Shown: positions 16,491-24,945 of the stretch, piece after piece
Layout: every line of letters starts with the position of its first letter
Numbering within the stretch: the stretch's first letter is position 1
From: JANRKH01 sp033761815
GTDB lineage: Bacteria; Pseudomonadota; Alphaproteobacteria; Rickettsiales; Rickettsiaceae
NCBI GenBank assembly: GCA_033761815.1
Contig: JANRMF010000070.1
Span: forward strand, 1 to 64,000
DNA length: 64,000 nucleotides
Direction of reading: 5' to 3'
The notes under the pieces: generated by a model
Told to the model about the DNA's origin: nothing
The model's database searches: none
What the model saw: the letters and a program-made list of their open reading frames with translations, nothing else
Position numbers and translations under genes: made by a program

Positions 16491-17414
16491 ATGAGAGTAA
16501 TTGAAATAATGAAAAATGAGCTAAGGTCTGAATTTATTCAAATATCTTATAAAATTAAAGGTCCATGCCCTACTTTTGAGGAAAAATGTAACCATAAATT
16601 ACTGCAACAACTTCAAAAAAATACTAAATACGCACCTCACGGTGTTATAAAAAATACCTTTACAAATTTTGTTTCCAGTTATTGGAATACGCTGGCTAGA
16701 AAACAAAGATTCGATATTTTTGATGAAAAAGTTGAGCAAGTATTTTGTGAAGAAATGTTACAACCCTCTGTGTTTGTTGCGGTATGTCCCGTTACAGCTG
16801 CAAGTCATGTGTGTTCCTATCTTTTGAAGACATTAGATGCAAGTGAAGATAATATAGCCGAAGCCAAATCAGCTTTTGTGAGAGCTGTAAGATACGCAAG
16901 TTACGATGATTATTGTAAATCTCAGATACTTTATCCTCTAACAGAGAGGCTGCAATCCGAGGACTGTTTAAAATTTTCTAATATGGAGATCGATTTTGTT
17001 CTTAGGGTAATCGGGAACGATTCAAGGGAGCTGGATGCGGCTATGGAAATTATTGATAAAATCAAAGAGGGCAAAAAAGAAGAAGAAAATTTGCACATCA
17101 ATAAAAAGCAAAACCCCCTTGGCTCTATTTTTAATGAAGAATTTGACTCAGATCTTGACTGGATTCTGGCTAAAATGAATAGGGCCGAAAATGAGGGCTT
17201 GGTCAATCTTCTTAGCGTTCCAGGTGGCAAAAGAAATTTTGACTATAGAGAGAGGGGTTCATTATTAGAAGAAGCAACAAAAAAGGTCAAGACTGGCATA
17301 GATTACCTTTGCGAGAACTTGAATGATCAAAAAAAATATTTTCATCTAGACACAACTCAATCATTGGATTGCGTTGGAACTGTGTACGATATTGAAAATT
17401 CAGAAGAAAATTAA
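16491..17414 (+). CDS. Unrecognised protein, paralogue of the downstream 842-residue protein
   Basis: The 307-residue protein is mostly helical and has no signal peptide or membrane helix. It contains FTNFVSSYWN (YWN at residues 64-66), a motif that recurs twice in the next gene. A charged KEGKKEEENLHINKK linker (about 193-207) separates an N-terminal globular part from a C-terminal helical part. A pseudo-nuclear-localisation-like cluster (GGKRNFDYRERG) is present near residue 247 but is not interpreted. The next gene follows after 17 bases. Candidate host-interaction protein by context only. Confidence 0.6.
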   Translation: MRVIEIMKNELRSEFIQISYKIKGPCPTFEEKCNHKLLQQLQKNTKYAPHGVIKNTFTNFVSSYWNTLARKQRFDIFDEKVEQVFCEEMLQPSVFVAVCPVTAASHVCSYLLKTLDASEDNIAEAKSAFVRAVRYASYDDYCKSQILYPLTERLQSEDCLKFSNMEIDFVLRVIGNDSRELDAAMEIIDKIKEGKKEEENLHINKKQNPLGSIFNEEFDSDLDWILAKMNRAENEGLVNLLSVPGGKRNFDYRERGSLLEEATKKVKTGIDYLCENLNDQKKYFHLDTTQSLDCVGTVYDIENSEEN

Positions 17415-17431
17415 TAAATAAGAGTAAGTAT

Positions 17432-19960
17432 ATGAAAGAAAAAACAAACATTAATGCAATTGACTCAAGCAATATCTTTAAAGAATTCTTTTCTGATAGG
17501 TTTTTTTTAAATACAAGACTTCTTGTGGATGCAATTTGCAGGGAGTCTGATTTTGGTAGTAGTTCACACTTCTTACGACTAATGAAATCCTTTGTAAAGA
17601 TCAAAACTGATATAGATAGTTTTATAAAAAATATTAGCGCAGCTGAGTTACCAGCTTTTAAAAATTGTATCAATAATAATTTGTATGTCTCTCATAATAC
17701 TAATGATATTCATGGTAAAGAGAGGACTGCGCTTCAAGAAAAATTTTTCGAATACATAGAAAATTATTGGAACTACAAAACAGGTCAAGCTGGATACGAG
17801 ATCTATAATCTTGGTGCTGAAAAATACATTAAAAATGCCATACGGAGCCCCCTTGAGAAGCACATAAAGGTAGCAATAGTAGGGCTAGCAAGGAATCCTG
17901 TTAAAGATTTTACTACTTTAGACTATATCTTGAATGTTTTTGAAGAGAGTGTGCCTAGTGTAGAATATTTCCCCGACTTATATGACAAATTAACAAGCTT
18001 CAATAACCAAATAAAAAACATTGTAGAAACATTGTTAAGCGGGATAAATAACAGATTTTGTCAAAATATCATAAAGACTCAAGGGATAAAAACTAATGAA
18101 TCTGGAGAGATTGAAAGATTAGGGGAAAACCCATTTCATATTCAGGAATTTCTTGATGCTAATATAAATACTGGACGCGGAGAGTCGATGAAAAATATTA
18201 TTATAAAGCATATAATAAATAAGTTAGAATCTTTCATATCAGAGCATAATAAACAATTTGCCTCAAATGTAGATCTTGGTAGGTCTCATGAAATGGATAT
18301 TCCTTCCACAGAGCCCGATACTACTTCTACGTCTTCAAGCTCAGACTCTGATTCTTACCCTCGTCCTGCCGCTATGCTTGCCCCTGAGATACTAACTCAT
18401 AGTCCGGCTACTCACGAAGCTATTAGAGATTTTAGCGCAATCGCGTCTTATTATCCTAAGGTTCCGACATATATTGCGGGATCTAATGCTCTTGTGTCAC
18501 CGCATAGTACAAATTTACCACATTGGCAAACGATTCCTTCTCAGTCATTTTATAGCAACGCTCCCGGGATTTCAGTTAAGCGTACTTATATCATTTCTCA
18601 GGTGGCTCCCTCTCAGCCGTTTTATACCATTTCTCAGGTGGCTCCCTCTCAGTCGTTTTATACTCAACTTAGTCTCCTGGGGAAACCAAGTAGCATAAAT
18701 ACATCTCATAATAATTTATATTATAATACCCAGCCTTCTGATAGCGCTTCTTTAAGTGGAAATTCGGGGATGCCTAAGCAGCTTTCATATATAAAAACTC
18801 TAGTTAATCTAGATCGAATTCCGTTTCAACATATAATTGAGACGAAAATTCTTGCGATATTTAAGAATATTTTAGCTAATAATACGATCCAATCAATAGA
18901 AACACCAGCTATTTTTCCAGACATTCATTTTGAAGGATTTTGCGAATATTTACAAAAAAAATCGTTAAATATTAGCTCTGTTTCTAAAGTAGTAATCACT
19001 ACTTTGAGGATGCAAATAGAAAGGAATGCATATGATGCAAATCAGCCTTTTGAAGATATTGTAAAACCAGCATTTATTGCTGCATTGAAATCTTATAGAA
19101 ATGCTATGGGGGAAAATGATCTGTTTACCAAATTCAAAATTGAGTTTTGTGATTTTGTAAAAAATTACTGGGATCTTTGTGAATCAGGCAAGAATGCACT
19201 TAATGAAAGTAATATGACAGATGCTCTTAATAATTCTATTTTAAGCCTTAAACCTCCGCTCTTATCTTTCTCTGATGCTTCTGGTAAAGAATTAATTCGC
19301 GGCACTCCGAAAGATGCGGTATCTAATATACAAAAGATTTTTACTGAAATATATAACTATCAAAACCAGGCTGACGATGGTTCATCAAGTAATAACATAC
19401 CAAATCTTGATATATTGCATGAAAAGATCAAAAATCCTTTTGCCTCGATCGTTAAAATGAGGTCTATATGCGTGATAAACAAGAAGGATCTCAAGAATGC
19501 TGTAGAAAATGGCTTAACTCACTCATTGTGTCAAAATATTATTGCAAAAATATACAACTCGAGCGACGGTAAGTTTTTAGATAATATTATTTCTTCGGAG
19601 TTGCATGCTTTAGATGTGCGAAAATCAGTTAAAGAGGAGTTTTATCAAATCGTAAAAGCAAAGATTGACAAAGAAACCAAATGTTTTGCGTCTCATTATA
19701 ATAAGATGAGTTTGGGAAGTAACTCTGGTAGTTCCGAGGGTCTTTATGATATATCGGCTCTTTTTTCTAGTAATCCAGATGAAAAAATACCAGATTTTCC
19801 TATACCAATCGAACATTCTGCAAAAAAAGCAAGGATTACAGAGGGAGTTTTGCCGCAACAGACCAACTCTGCTGTATTTGATGAAGTAGTTTGCGATGGA
19901 TTGATCCTTTTAGGAAGTGTCGCTGAGGATCTTGAGTCAACTGAGTTTGGGGATCGCTAA
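17432..19960 (+). CDS. Large unrecognised protein with internally duplicated domain
   Basis: The 842-residue protein has two similar halves. The first shows FFEYIENYWN (YWN at 112-114) and FCQNIIK (209-215); the second shows FCDFVKNYWD (YWD at 579-581) and LCQNIIA (699-705). Both halves end in a helical FASxxNK-like segment. They are joined by a serine/threonine/proline-rich linker (about 285-440) containing two tandem ISQVAPSQxFYT units. No known domain, signal peptide or membrane helix is seen. It probably forms an operon with the 307-residue paralogue. A secreted-effector role is a guess from size, duplication and lineage. Confidence 0.62.
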   Translation: MKEKTNINAIDSSNIFKEFFSDRFFLNTRLLVDAICRESDFGSSSHFLRLMKSFVKIKTDIDSFIKNISAAELPAFKNCINNNLYVSHNTNDIHGKERTALQEKFFEYIENYWNYKTGQAGYEIYNLGAEKYIKNAIRSPLEKHIKVAIVGLARNPVKDFTTLDYILNVFEESVPSVEYFPDLYDKLTSFNNQIKNIVETLLSGINNRFCQNIIKTQGIKTNESGEIERLGENPFHIQEFLDANINTGRGESMKNIIIKHIINKLESFISEHNKQFASNVDLGRSHEMDIPSTEPDTTSTSSSSDSDSYPRPAAMLAPEILTHSPATHEAIRDFSAIASYYPKVPTYIAGSNALVSPHSTNLPHWQTIPSQSFYSNAPGISVKRTYIISQVAPSQPFYTISQVAPSQSFYTQLSLLGKPSSINTSHNNLYYNTQPSDSASLSGNSGMPKQLSYIKTLVNLDRIPFQHIIETKILAIFKNILANNTIQSIETPAIFPDIHFEGFCEYLQKKSLNISSVSKVVITTLRMQIERNAYDANQPFEDIVKPAFIAALKSYRNAMGENDLFTKFKIEFCDFVKNYWDLCESGKNALNESNMTDALNNSILSLKPPLLSFSDASGKELIRGTPKDAVSNIQKIFTEIYNYQNQADDGSSSNNIPNLDILHEKIKNPFASIVKMRSICVINKKDLKNAVENGLTHSLCQNIIAKIYNSSDGKFLDNIISSELHALDVRKSVKEEFYQIVKAKIDKETKCFASHYNKMSLGSNSGSSEGLYDISALFSSNPDEKIPDFPIPIEHSAKKARITEGVLPQQTNSAVFDEVVCDGLILLGSVAEDLESTEFGDR
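18590..18661 (+). repeat. 36-bp tandem repeat inside the 842-residue gene
   Basis: Two consecutive 36-bp units (18590-18625 and 18626-18661) differ at only two positions and encode ISQVAPSQPFYT and ISQVAPSQSFYT. The unit length is a multiple of three, so copy number can change without breaking the frame. Confidence 0.9.
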
Positions 19961-19994
19961 AATAAATACGCAAGGTAAGTGTAAAATATTTTCT

Positions 19995-20100
19995 TATACC
20001 AATCAATAGCTATATCCTACGTTGTTGCTCGTCTCTAACCTAGCATTTAGTTTGCTTTGCTCCTCGCGCCTAGTATTATTATAACTGGCGATTGGTATTA
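19995..20100. repeat. MITE-like element, family 3
   Basis: A 106-bp stretch begins TATACCAATC and ends GATTGGTATTA, an inverted repeat of about nine bases. The core differs from families 1 and 2 but the outermost bases are the same. It contains no gene and lies between the 842-residue gene and cox3. Confidence 0.6.
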
Positions 20101-20107
20101 CTTGAGG

Positions 20108-20253
20108 TAGGTTCTGATTCATTCCTATCTAATAGGTAATTTAGTCGTTATTTTGTCTCCTACAATACGTATGCATACTTCATACAACTTGCGTTTTTGC
20201 GGGCGAAAATGCCTATAAATTCCTCTATTACATAGAAATCTACACAGAACCTA
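20108..20253. repeat. MITE-like element, family B, copy 1
   Basis: A 146-bp element bounded by TAGGTTCTG and CAGAACCTA. It is strongly similar along its length to 48158-48300, sharing for example GGTAATTTAGTCGTTATTTT and GGGCGAAAATGCCTATAAAT. The TA at each end may be the target. It starts eight bases after the family 3 element and ends eleven bases before the cox3 stop codon. Confidence 0.8.
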
Positions 20254-20263
20254 GTAAGATATT

Positions 20264-21082
20264 TTACCTAGCTAGAACATATACGAATACGAACAAAAAG
20301 AGCCAGACCACATCCACAAAGTGCCAGTACCAAGCAGCAAATTCAACTCCTAGATGCGCATTTCCTTTATCGAAATGCCCGAGTCTTGCTCTAAAAAAGC
20401 ATACAGCAAGAAATATTGTCCCCACAATTACGTGGAGCCCATGGAAGCCAGTAGCCAGGTAAAAATTAGATGGGTAAATGCCGTCTATTAGCTTAAAATG
20501 GGCGTGGTGATATTCATATGCTTGAAATAATGTAAAAACTACACCAAGGCATACTGAAAGACCAAGCGCTGTTACTAGCTCATCTCTTTTATTATCTTCT
20601 AATGCATAATGAGCCCAGGTGACTGTTGTACCAGAGAGAAGAAGAATGAGAGTATTAATAAAAGGAATATCCCATGGGTCAAATGTATGAATTCCTTTTG
20701 GGGGCCACGAGCTCTGCCCTTCTGGCCAGAAATCTCTCAAAAGCATCACAGGATCTAGCCACGCCCTAAAAAAGGACCAAAAAAACGTGAAGAAAAAGGC
20801 TATTTCAGATAGAATAAAGAGCGCAACGGCTATTCTGAGGCCGTGTTTGACTACTTCTGTGTGAGCTTTATCAACTCTTGCTTCTTTTATTACATCTTTC
20901 CACCAGCACCAAAGAGTTAGTATTAATGTGATAAACCCTAGCGGGGAGAAGATATACCCTATATGGTGATTATGGAATATCAGAGCTATTCCCAGTACAA
21001 AAAACATAAGGCCAAAAGAGAGTGTTATTGGCCAAGGGCTTGGCTCTAGAATGTGAAAATCATGATTTTGCTTAGTTCCCAT
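20264..21082 (-). CDS. ctaE: Cytochrome c oxidase subunit III
   Basis: The protein (272 residues from ATG 21082) is a seven-helix COX3: HDFHILEPSPWPIT at the start, then FFWSFFRAWLDP, GTTVTWAHYAL, ATGFHGLHVIVGTIFLAVC and the final FAAWYWHFVDVVWLFLF. It belongs to the aa3-type terminal oxidase, supporting proton-pumping respiration. The longer reading (to 21154) adds 24 residues with no equivalent in the family, so the internal ATG is preferred. Subunits I and II are not in the window; cox11 lies upstream on the same strand. Confidence 0.95.
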   Translation of the reverse strand: MGTKQNHDFHILEPSPWPITLSFGLMFFVLGIALIFHNHHIGYIFSPLGFITLILTLWCWWKDVIKEARVDKAHTEVVKHGLRIAVALFILSEIAFFFTFFWSFFRAWLDPVMLLRDFWPEGQSSWPPKGIHTFDPWDIPFINTLILLLSGTTVTWAHYALEDNKRDELVTALGLSVCLGVVFTLFQAYEYHHAHFKLIDGIYPSNFYLATGFHGLHVIVGTIFLAVCFFRARLGHFDKGNAHLGVEFAAWYWHFVDVVWLFLFVFVYVLAR

Positions 21083-21365
21083 ATTAACTCCAAATAATTT
21101 GTCATAGTTTTGAAAGCTCTTTTCATAATATAGCCCCGTTTTTGCTATCAGCAAATTTTATACTTATATCTTCGCTTTAAATCAAGGATTCCTCGCTTTC
21201 AGAGTACCTTTTGCTACGATATAAACTAATTTAAATTTTAAATTTACAATACTCTTTCACCATGGGTAATTTTATGCACTATAAATTTGACAAATACTAT
21301 AATATTCTTAATAGAAAAGAATTATATTACTAATGGTAAAATAAAATTACAATATTTTCAAGAGA

Positions 21366-21899
21366 TTATTTGATTTCTCTTATTTTAAAAAAACTATAAG
21401 ATAATGTTATAGTATTAACATCACTCATATCTGGGTCATTATCAAACTCTGCGTCAATAAAGAATGAAACAGGCATAAGAACAAGCTTTTGGGGCTCTAG
21501 TAACTGTTCTTGAAAGCAAAAACACTCTATTTTATTGAAGTATTTGCCCGCCTTTTGAGGTGTGACATTATAAACAGCAGTTCCGACTATCGGCACCTCA
21601 TCCAAATTGATCGCTTCGTAAAAAACTAGGTTATTTTCCCCGGTGATGATTCTAACTTCCTTTTGCTTTGGGTAAAAATTCCACCTTAAGCCAGGCTCGG
21701 TATTACCATCGAATCTGACTACTAAAATTTTAGTACCTTTTTTGTTAGACCCCCTATCTGAGACTGAAACTGTACCACCTGTACCAGTTGTTTTACAAAA
21801 AACATTATATATGGGGCTAGATGCAAAACTTAGAAAAATCATCCCTATAATCAAGAAAATGAGGGACTTAACAAGCCCCTGTACATCTTTACTTACCAC
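21366..21899 (-). CDS. ctaG: Cytochrome c oxidase assembly protein Cox11/CtaG
   Basis: The 177-residue protein has one N-terminal membrane helix (residues about 12-30, SLIFLIIGMIFLSFASSPIY) and a periplasmic domain with the copper-binding motif CFCFQEQ. Other family motifs are YNVFCKTTGTGG and MPVSFFID. It delivers copper to CuB of the oxidase. The start is GTG at 21899; the start overlaps the end of a 39-residue CoxF-like gene. It is separated from cox3 by 283 bases without a gene. Confidence 0.95.
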   Translation of the reverse strand: MVSKDVQGLVKSLIFLIIGMIFLSFASSPIYNVFCKTTGTGGTVSVSDRGSNKKGTKILVVRFDGNTEPGLRWNFYPKQKEVRIITGENNLVFYEAINLDEVPIVGTAVYNVTPQKAGKYFNKIECFCFQEQLLEPQKLVLMPVSFFIDAEFDNDPDMSDVNTITLSYSFFKIREIK

Positions 21900-22008
21900 T
21901 AAGCTTGACCAAAGTTGAAATAAAAAAGACGATCACTAAGGAGCTTAGGCACATTAGCACGAAATAGTTCTTCATTTTTTGCTTTTTATATAAAGGGTCT
22001 TTTGACAT
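21889..22008 (-). CDS. CoxF-like small membrane protein
   Basis: On the minus strand ATG at 22008 opens a 39-codon frame ending in TAA at 21889. It has a basic N-terminus (MSKDPLYKKQKMKNYF) and one hydrophobic helix (VLMCLSSLVIVFFISTLV) ending in KLSGK. Small single-helix proteins of this type, called CoxF, precede cox11 in alphaproteobacterial oxidase operons. The gene overlaps the cox11 start by 11 bases, which supports translational coupling. Identity to CoxF is inferred from position, size and topology. Confidence 0.6.
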   Translation of the reverse strand: MSKDPLYKKQKMKNYFVLMCLSSLVIVFFISTLVKLSGK

Positions 22009-22055
22009 ATAAATTTACTGTTTTAATCTAGCTATCTACCAGTTTCTTAAGACTA

Positions 22056-22859
22056 CTATTTATAGTGAAAATAAACAATATTTTTTCCAGGGGGTAAAAT
22101 AGAGTTTACCACAGGCTCAAGTTGTCTTGGGTTTTCTTGCTTTGCTACGGAAATAATTGTGCGGTGCATTAAGCATAAATTCGTCATCTCCTCTTTTAGA
22201 TTGCGCTCTAGTTTTGAGGCGAGTGGCACAAGAACAAGATATGCAAGAATAGCTCCATATAAAGTTGTTAGAAGCGCAAGAGATAGCCCTTCCCCGATCA
22301 AATTTATATCTTGAATGGCAGAAAGCATTTGCACAAGCCCAACAATCGTTCCTATAAGTCCGTAAGCAGGGGCAAGTTCAGCTCCTCTTCTTATAAGCTG
22401 TATTACTGTTGTTTGTTCTTCATGGTGAGAGTAAATCTCTTGACTAATTAGCTTATCTATAAGCTCAATTTTTTCGTTATCAACTACATATTCAAGCCAC
22501 TTGATAAAAGTTTTGTGATATAAAGGCATAGAGGTTAGTTTTTTGCCAATAGAGTTTATCCCGCTTTTATAGCATAGCTCGGCAGATTTTAAGCAAAGCC
22601 TTGCAACTTCAGATGGGTTAGCAGGAGATTTGACAAGTAAGTCAGATATGGTCCGAAAGGCGTTTCCTACATCCCGAAAAGAAAAACAAGCGCAGGATAT
22701 CGCAACTGTAGAGCCGAATACGATCAGCATTGATGGTGCATTTAAGTACAAGCTTATACTACTTGATGACATCATTATGCTTGATGCAAAAAAGCAAATA
22801 GCAAGCCCCATTCCCGATAAAGTCGAAAAATCGACTTTTTTCATTTCGTATTTTTTCAT
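22056..22859 (-). CDS. motA: Flagellar motor stator protein MotA
   Basis: The 267-residue protein has four membrane segments (about 14-34, 43-62, 162-185, 196-216). The family motif RRGAELAPAYGLIGTIVGLV comes before the third. The large cytoplasmic loop between helices two and three is where MotA interacts with FliG. MotAB uses ion flow to turn the flagellum. It overlaps fliN by four bases (ATGA). motB is not in this window. A second Met (MKKVDFSTL, residue 6) could be the real start. Confidence 0.92.
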   Translation of the reverse strand: MKKYEMKKVDFSTLSGMGLAICFFASSIMMSSSSISLYLNAPSMLIVFGSTVAISCACFSFRDVGNAFRTISDLLVKSPANPSEVARLCLKSAELCYKSGINSIGKKLTSMPLYHKTFIKWLEYVVDNEKIELIDKLISQEIYSHHEEQTTVIQLIRRGAELAPAYGLIGTIVGLVQMLSAIQDINLIGEGLSLALLTTLYGAILAYLVLVPLASKLERNLKEEMTNLCLMHRTIISVAKQENPRQLEPVVNSILPPGKNIVYFHYK

Positions 22860-23125
22860 CTTGCTTCTTTTTCTATTGCAACTATTTCTGTCAAGGTGAC
22901 GCCGATTTTGTTCTCAACTACAACAATCTCTCCCTTTGCAACAAGCTTGCTATTCACAAAAACATCTACCGGCTCACCAACATTTCTATCAAGCTCAATC
23001 ACAGCGCCTCTTCCTAGCTTAAGTAAATTACTTAGCTGAATTGAGGTTTTGCCTAGTAATATTGAAACCTGAACAGGAACATCATATAAAGCTTCCAGAG
23101 TTAAATTTTGATCTTCTGTGGACAT
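22856..23125 (-). CDS. fliN: Flagellar switch protein FliN
   Basis: The 89-residue protein is a single SpoA/FliN domain: LYDVPVQVSILLGKTSIQL, LLKLGRGAVIELDRNVGEPV, then LVAKGEIVVVENKIGVTLTEI. FliN forms the C-ring of the flagellar switch with FliM and binds FliH to dock export substrates. It is near the minimal size of the family. It lies between fliH (17-base gap) and motA (4-base overlap), so all are one transcript. Confidence 0.95.
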   Translation of the reverse strand: MSTEDQNLTLEALYDVPVQVSILLGKTSIQLSNLLKLGRGAVIELDRNVGEPVDVFVNSKLVAKGEIVVVENKIGVTLTEIVAIEKEAR

Positions 23126-23142
23126 ATTTTTTACCTATTTAT

Positions 23143-23895
23143 TTAACTATCTTGTTTAAATTGTTTAATTATCTCGCTAACCTCATTTTGTATCATAGCA
23201 ACATCATATACAAGCTTTGTATCTTGATATTCCAATATACAATCCTTTGGAGATATATTCAGATCTGGTATTACTTCAATATTAGCAATTTTCAAAGACA
23301 ATTCATCATTTTTGATAATTTTTTCTACTAGCTGCACGTTTTCTGGTCCCACTTTGAATATGACCTTGCCTTCTTTGTAACTAGAATCAATTATCGTTTT
23401 TAATTGCGTTTTTACAATAGAGTTAAAATCAGATGAAAAATTTGTCATTAATTTTGCGGATAATTCCTCCAAAAAAATGCCAATTAGATCAACATAATCG
23501 GAATCAACACTTTTGACCGGAAGAATCTCGTTTATTTTTGTAATTAAAATTTGGATAAATTCATTTGCGGACTCATCCTTTTTTATATTCTCTTCTAGTA
23601 TATTTTTTGCCTCAATTTGACCCTCGCTCCTCCCTTGGTTAAAAGATTCGGCTTTGATTTTATCAAGCTCTTCCTGCGTTAGAGTGATTGGTATAACGTC
23701 AGGCTCTTTTGGGGCTTCTGTTTGTTCCGTAGGAGTTTCTGTGTTTTCTTGTGGCTTATTATCTACCATGCTCGCAAAATGATCTATAACCATTTGATTC
23801 ACAGAATCAGATTCATTGCTATCCTTTCCAGAAGATGAGCTATTTATTACTAGAGAATCTGGTGTGAATTCCCTGAATTCGAATTTTTTTGCCAT
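23143..23895 (-). CDS. fliH: Flagellar assembly protein FliH
   Basis: The 250-residue protein follows the FliH layout. It has a variable N-terminus with FEFREFTPDSL, an acidic linker, a helical stalk (about 85-125, EELDKIKAESFNQGRSEGQI) and a C-terminal domain resembling the V/F-ATPase peripheral stalk (about 150-245). FliH regulates the export ATPase FliI and links it to FliN. Sequence conservation in this family is low, so the call relies on both layout and its place between fliG and fliN. Confidence 0.82.
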   Translation of the reverse strand: MAKKFEFREFTPDSLVINSSSSGKDSNESDSVNQMVIDHFASMVDNKPQENTETPTEQTEAPKEPDVIPITLTQEELDKIKAESFNQGRSEGQIEAKNILEENIKKDESANEFIQILITKINEILPVKSVDSDYVDLIGIFLEELSAKLMTNFSSDFNSIVKTQLKTIIDSSYKEGKVIFKVGPENVQLVEKIIKNDELSLKIANIEVIPDLNISPKDCILEYQDTKLVYDVAMIQNEVSEIIKQFKQDS

Positions 23896-23930
23896 TAGAT
23901 TAATGTTTTAAATTTTTAAACTATTTTCTA

Positions 23931-24944
23931 TTAAATATACTCATCCCCTTCACCATCAGAAATTGAGATTTCGCCTTTATTTAATAATTCCTTGGTTGTT
24001 GATATAATCTCCGCCTGGGCATCATCAACATCTCGCACCCTTATAGGCCCAAGCGAATCTAGCTCCTCTTGAACTATACGTGCAGCTCTTTGGGACATAT
24101 TTGAAAGAAATAGCTCCTTGAGCTTATCTGAGCTACCTTTGAGGGCAATTGTAAGCTTAGATTTATCAATAGTGCGAAGCAATAGCTGAACTCCTGCAGG
24201 TTCAAGTTTAATGAGATCTTCGAATGTGAACATGAGATTTTTGATTTTTTCTGCATCTTCAGGTGCTTTAGACTCAAGTAAACTCATAAACTTACCTTCG
24301 CTATTTCTATCTAAATTATTGAATATGTCAGCCATGAGCTCGAAACTATCTCTCTTATGAGTCTTGGAAATGGTGCTGATGAATTCTGCTCTTAATATTT
24401 TCTCAACCCTGTCTAATACATCTTTTTTAACAGAGCCCATGCTTAGCATTCTGACTATAACCTCAAATGCAAATTGTTCGGGTAAATTACTAAGAACTTT
24501 AGATGAATGTTCCGGAGACATTTTTGAAAGCACGAGAGCTGCTGTTTGTGGATGCTCGTTTCTAAGGTAAGTAGCAAGCATCTCCTCGTTCACATTCCCT
24601 AGTTTTTCCCAGGTATTTTTTCCTTGCGGACCTTGGATCTCCTCCATCAACGCATCAACCCTGTGTTTATCCAAAACTCTTTCTAGGAGTTTTTGTGTGG
24701 TTTCTAAGCTTCCGAAATAGTTATTATCCCCAGAGAAAAATGTAAGAAATTGCTGCAAAATCTTTTCTACAACCTCAGGACTCACGGCTCCAAGATGAGA
24801 CATTGAGTGGGAAATTTCCCGAATTTCCTCCTCGGACATCATAGAGAGGATTTTTGTAGCATTTTGCTCAGACATAGATAGAAGAACTATCGCTGCTTTT
24901 TGAACGCCTTTTAATTTTGCTATATCTTTGGTATCTACGGCCAT
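23931..24944 (-). CDS. fliG: Flagellar motor switch protein FliG
   Basis: The 337-residue protein has the three FliG domains. The N-terminal part binds FliF (KGVQKAAIVLLSMSEQNATK), the middle holds the EHPQ motif (NEHPQTAALVLSKM), and the C-terminal part carries charged torque helices (KLKELFLSNMSQRAA, EELDSLGPIRVRDVDDAQ). It converts stator force into rotation. Its ATG follows the fliF stop by one base; length is normal. Confidence 0.97.
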   Translation of the reverse strand: MAVDTKDIAKLKGVQKAAIVLLSMSEQNATKILSMMSEEEIREISHSMSHLGAVSPEVVEKILQQFLTFFSGDNNYFGSLETTQKLLERVLDKHRVDALMEEIQGPQGKNTWEKLGNVNEEMLATYLRNEHPQTAALVLSKMSPEHSSKVLSNLPEQFAFEVIVRMLSMGSVKKDVLDRVEKILRAEFISTISKTHKRDSFELMADIFNNLDRNSEGKFMSLLESKAPEDAEKIKNLMFTFEDLIKLEPAGVQLLLRTIDKSKLTIALKGSSDKLKELFLSNMSQRAARIVQEELDSLGPIRVRDVDDAQAEIISTTKELLNKGEISISDGEGDEYI

Positions 24945-24945
24945 A

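Noticed and set aside
18590..18661. Possible CRISPR or minisatellite
   Set aside because: Only two units with no spacers, in frame in a coding gene.
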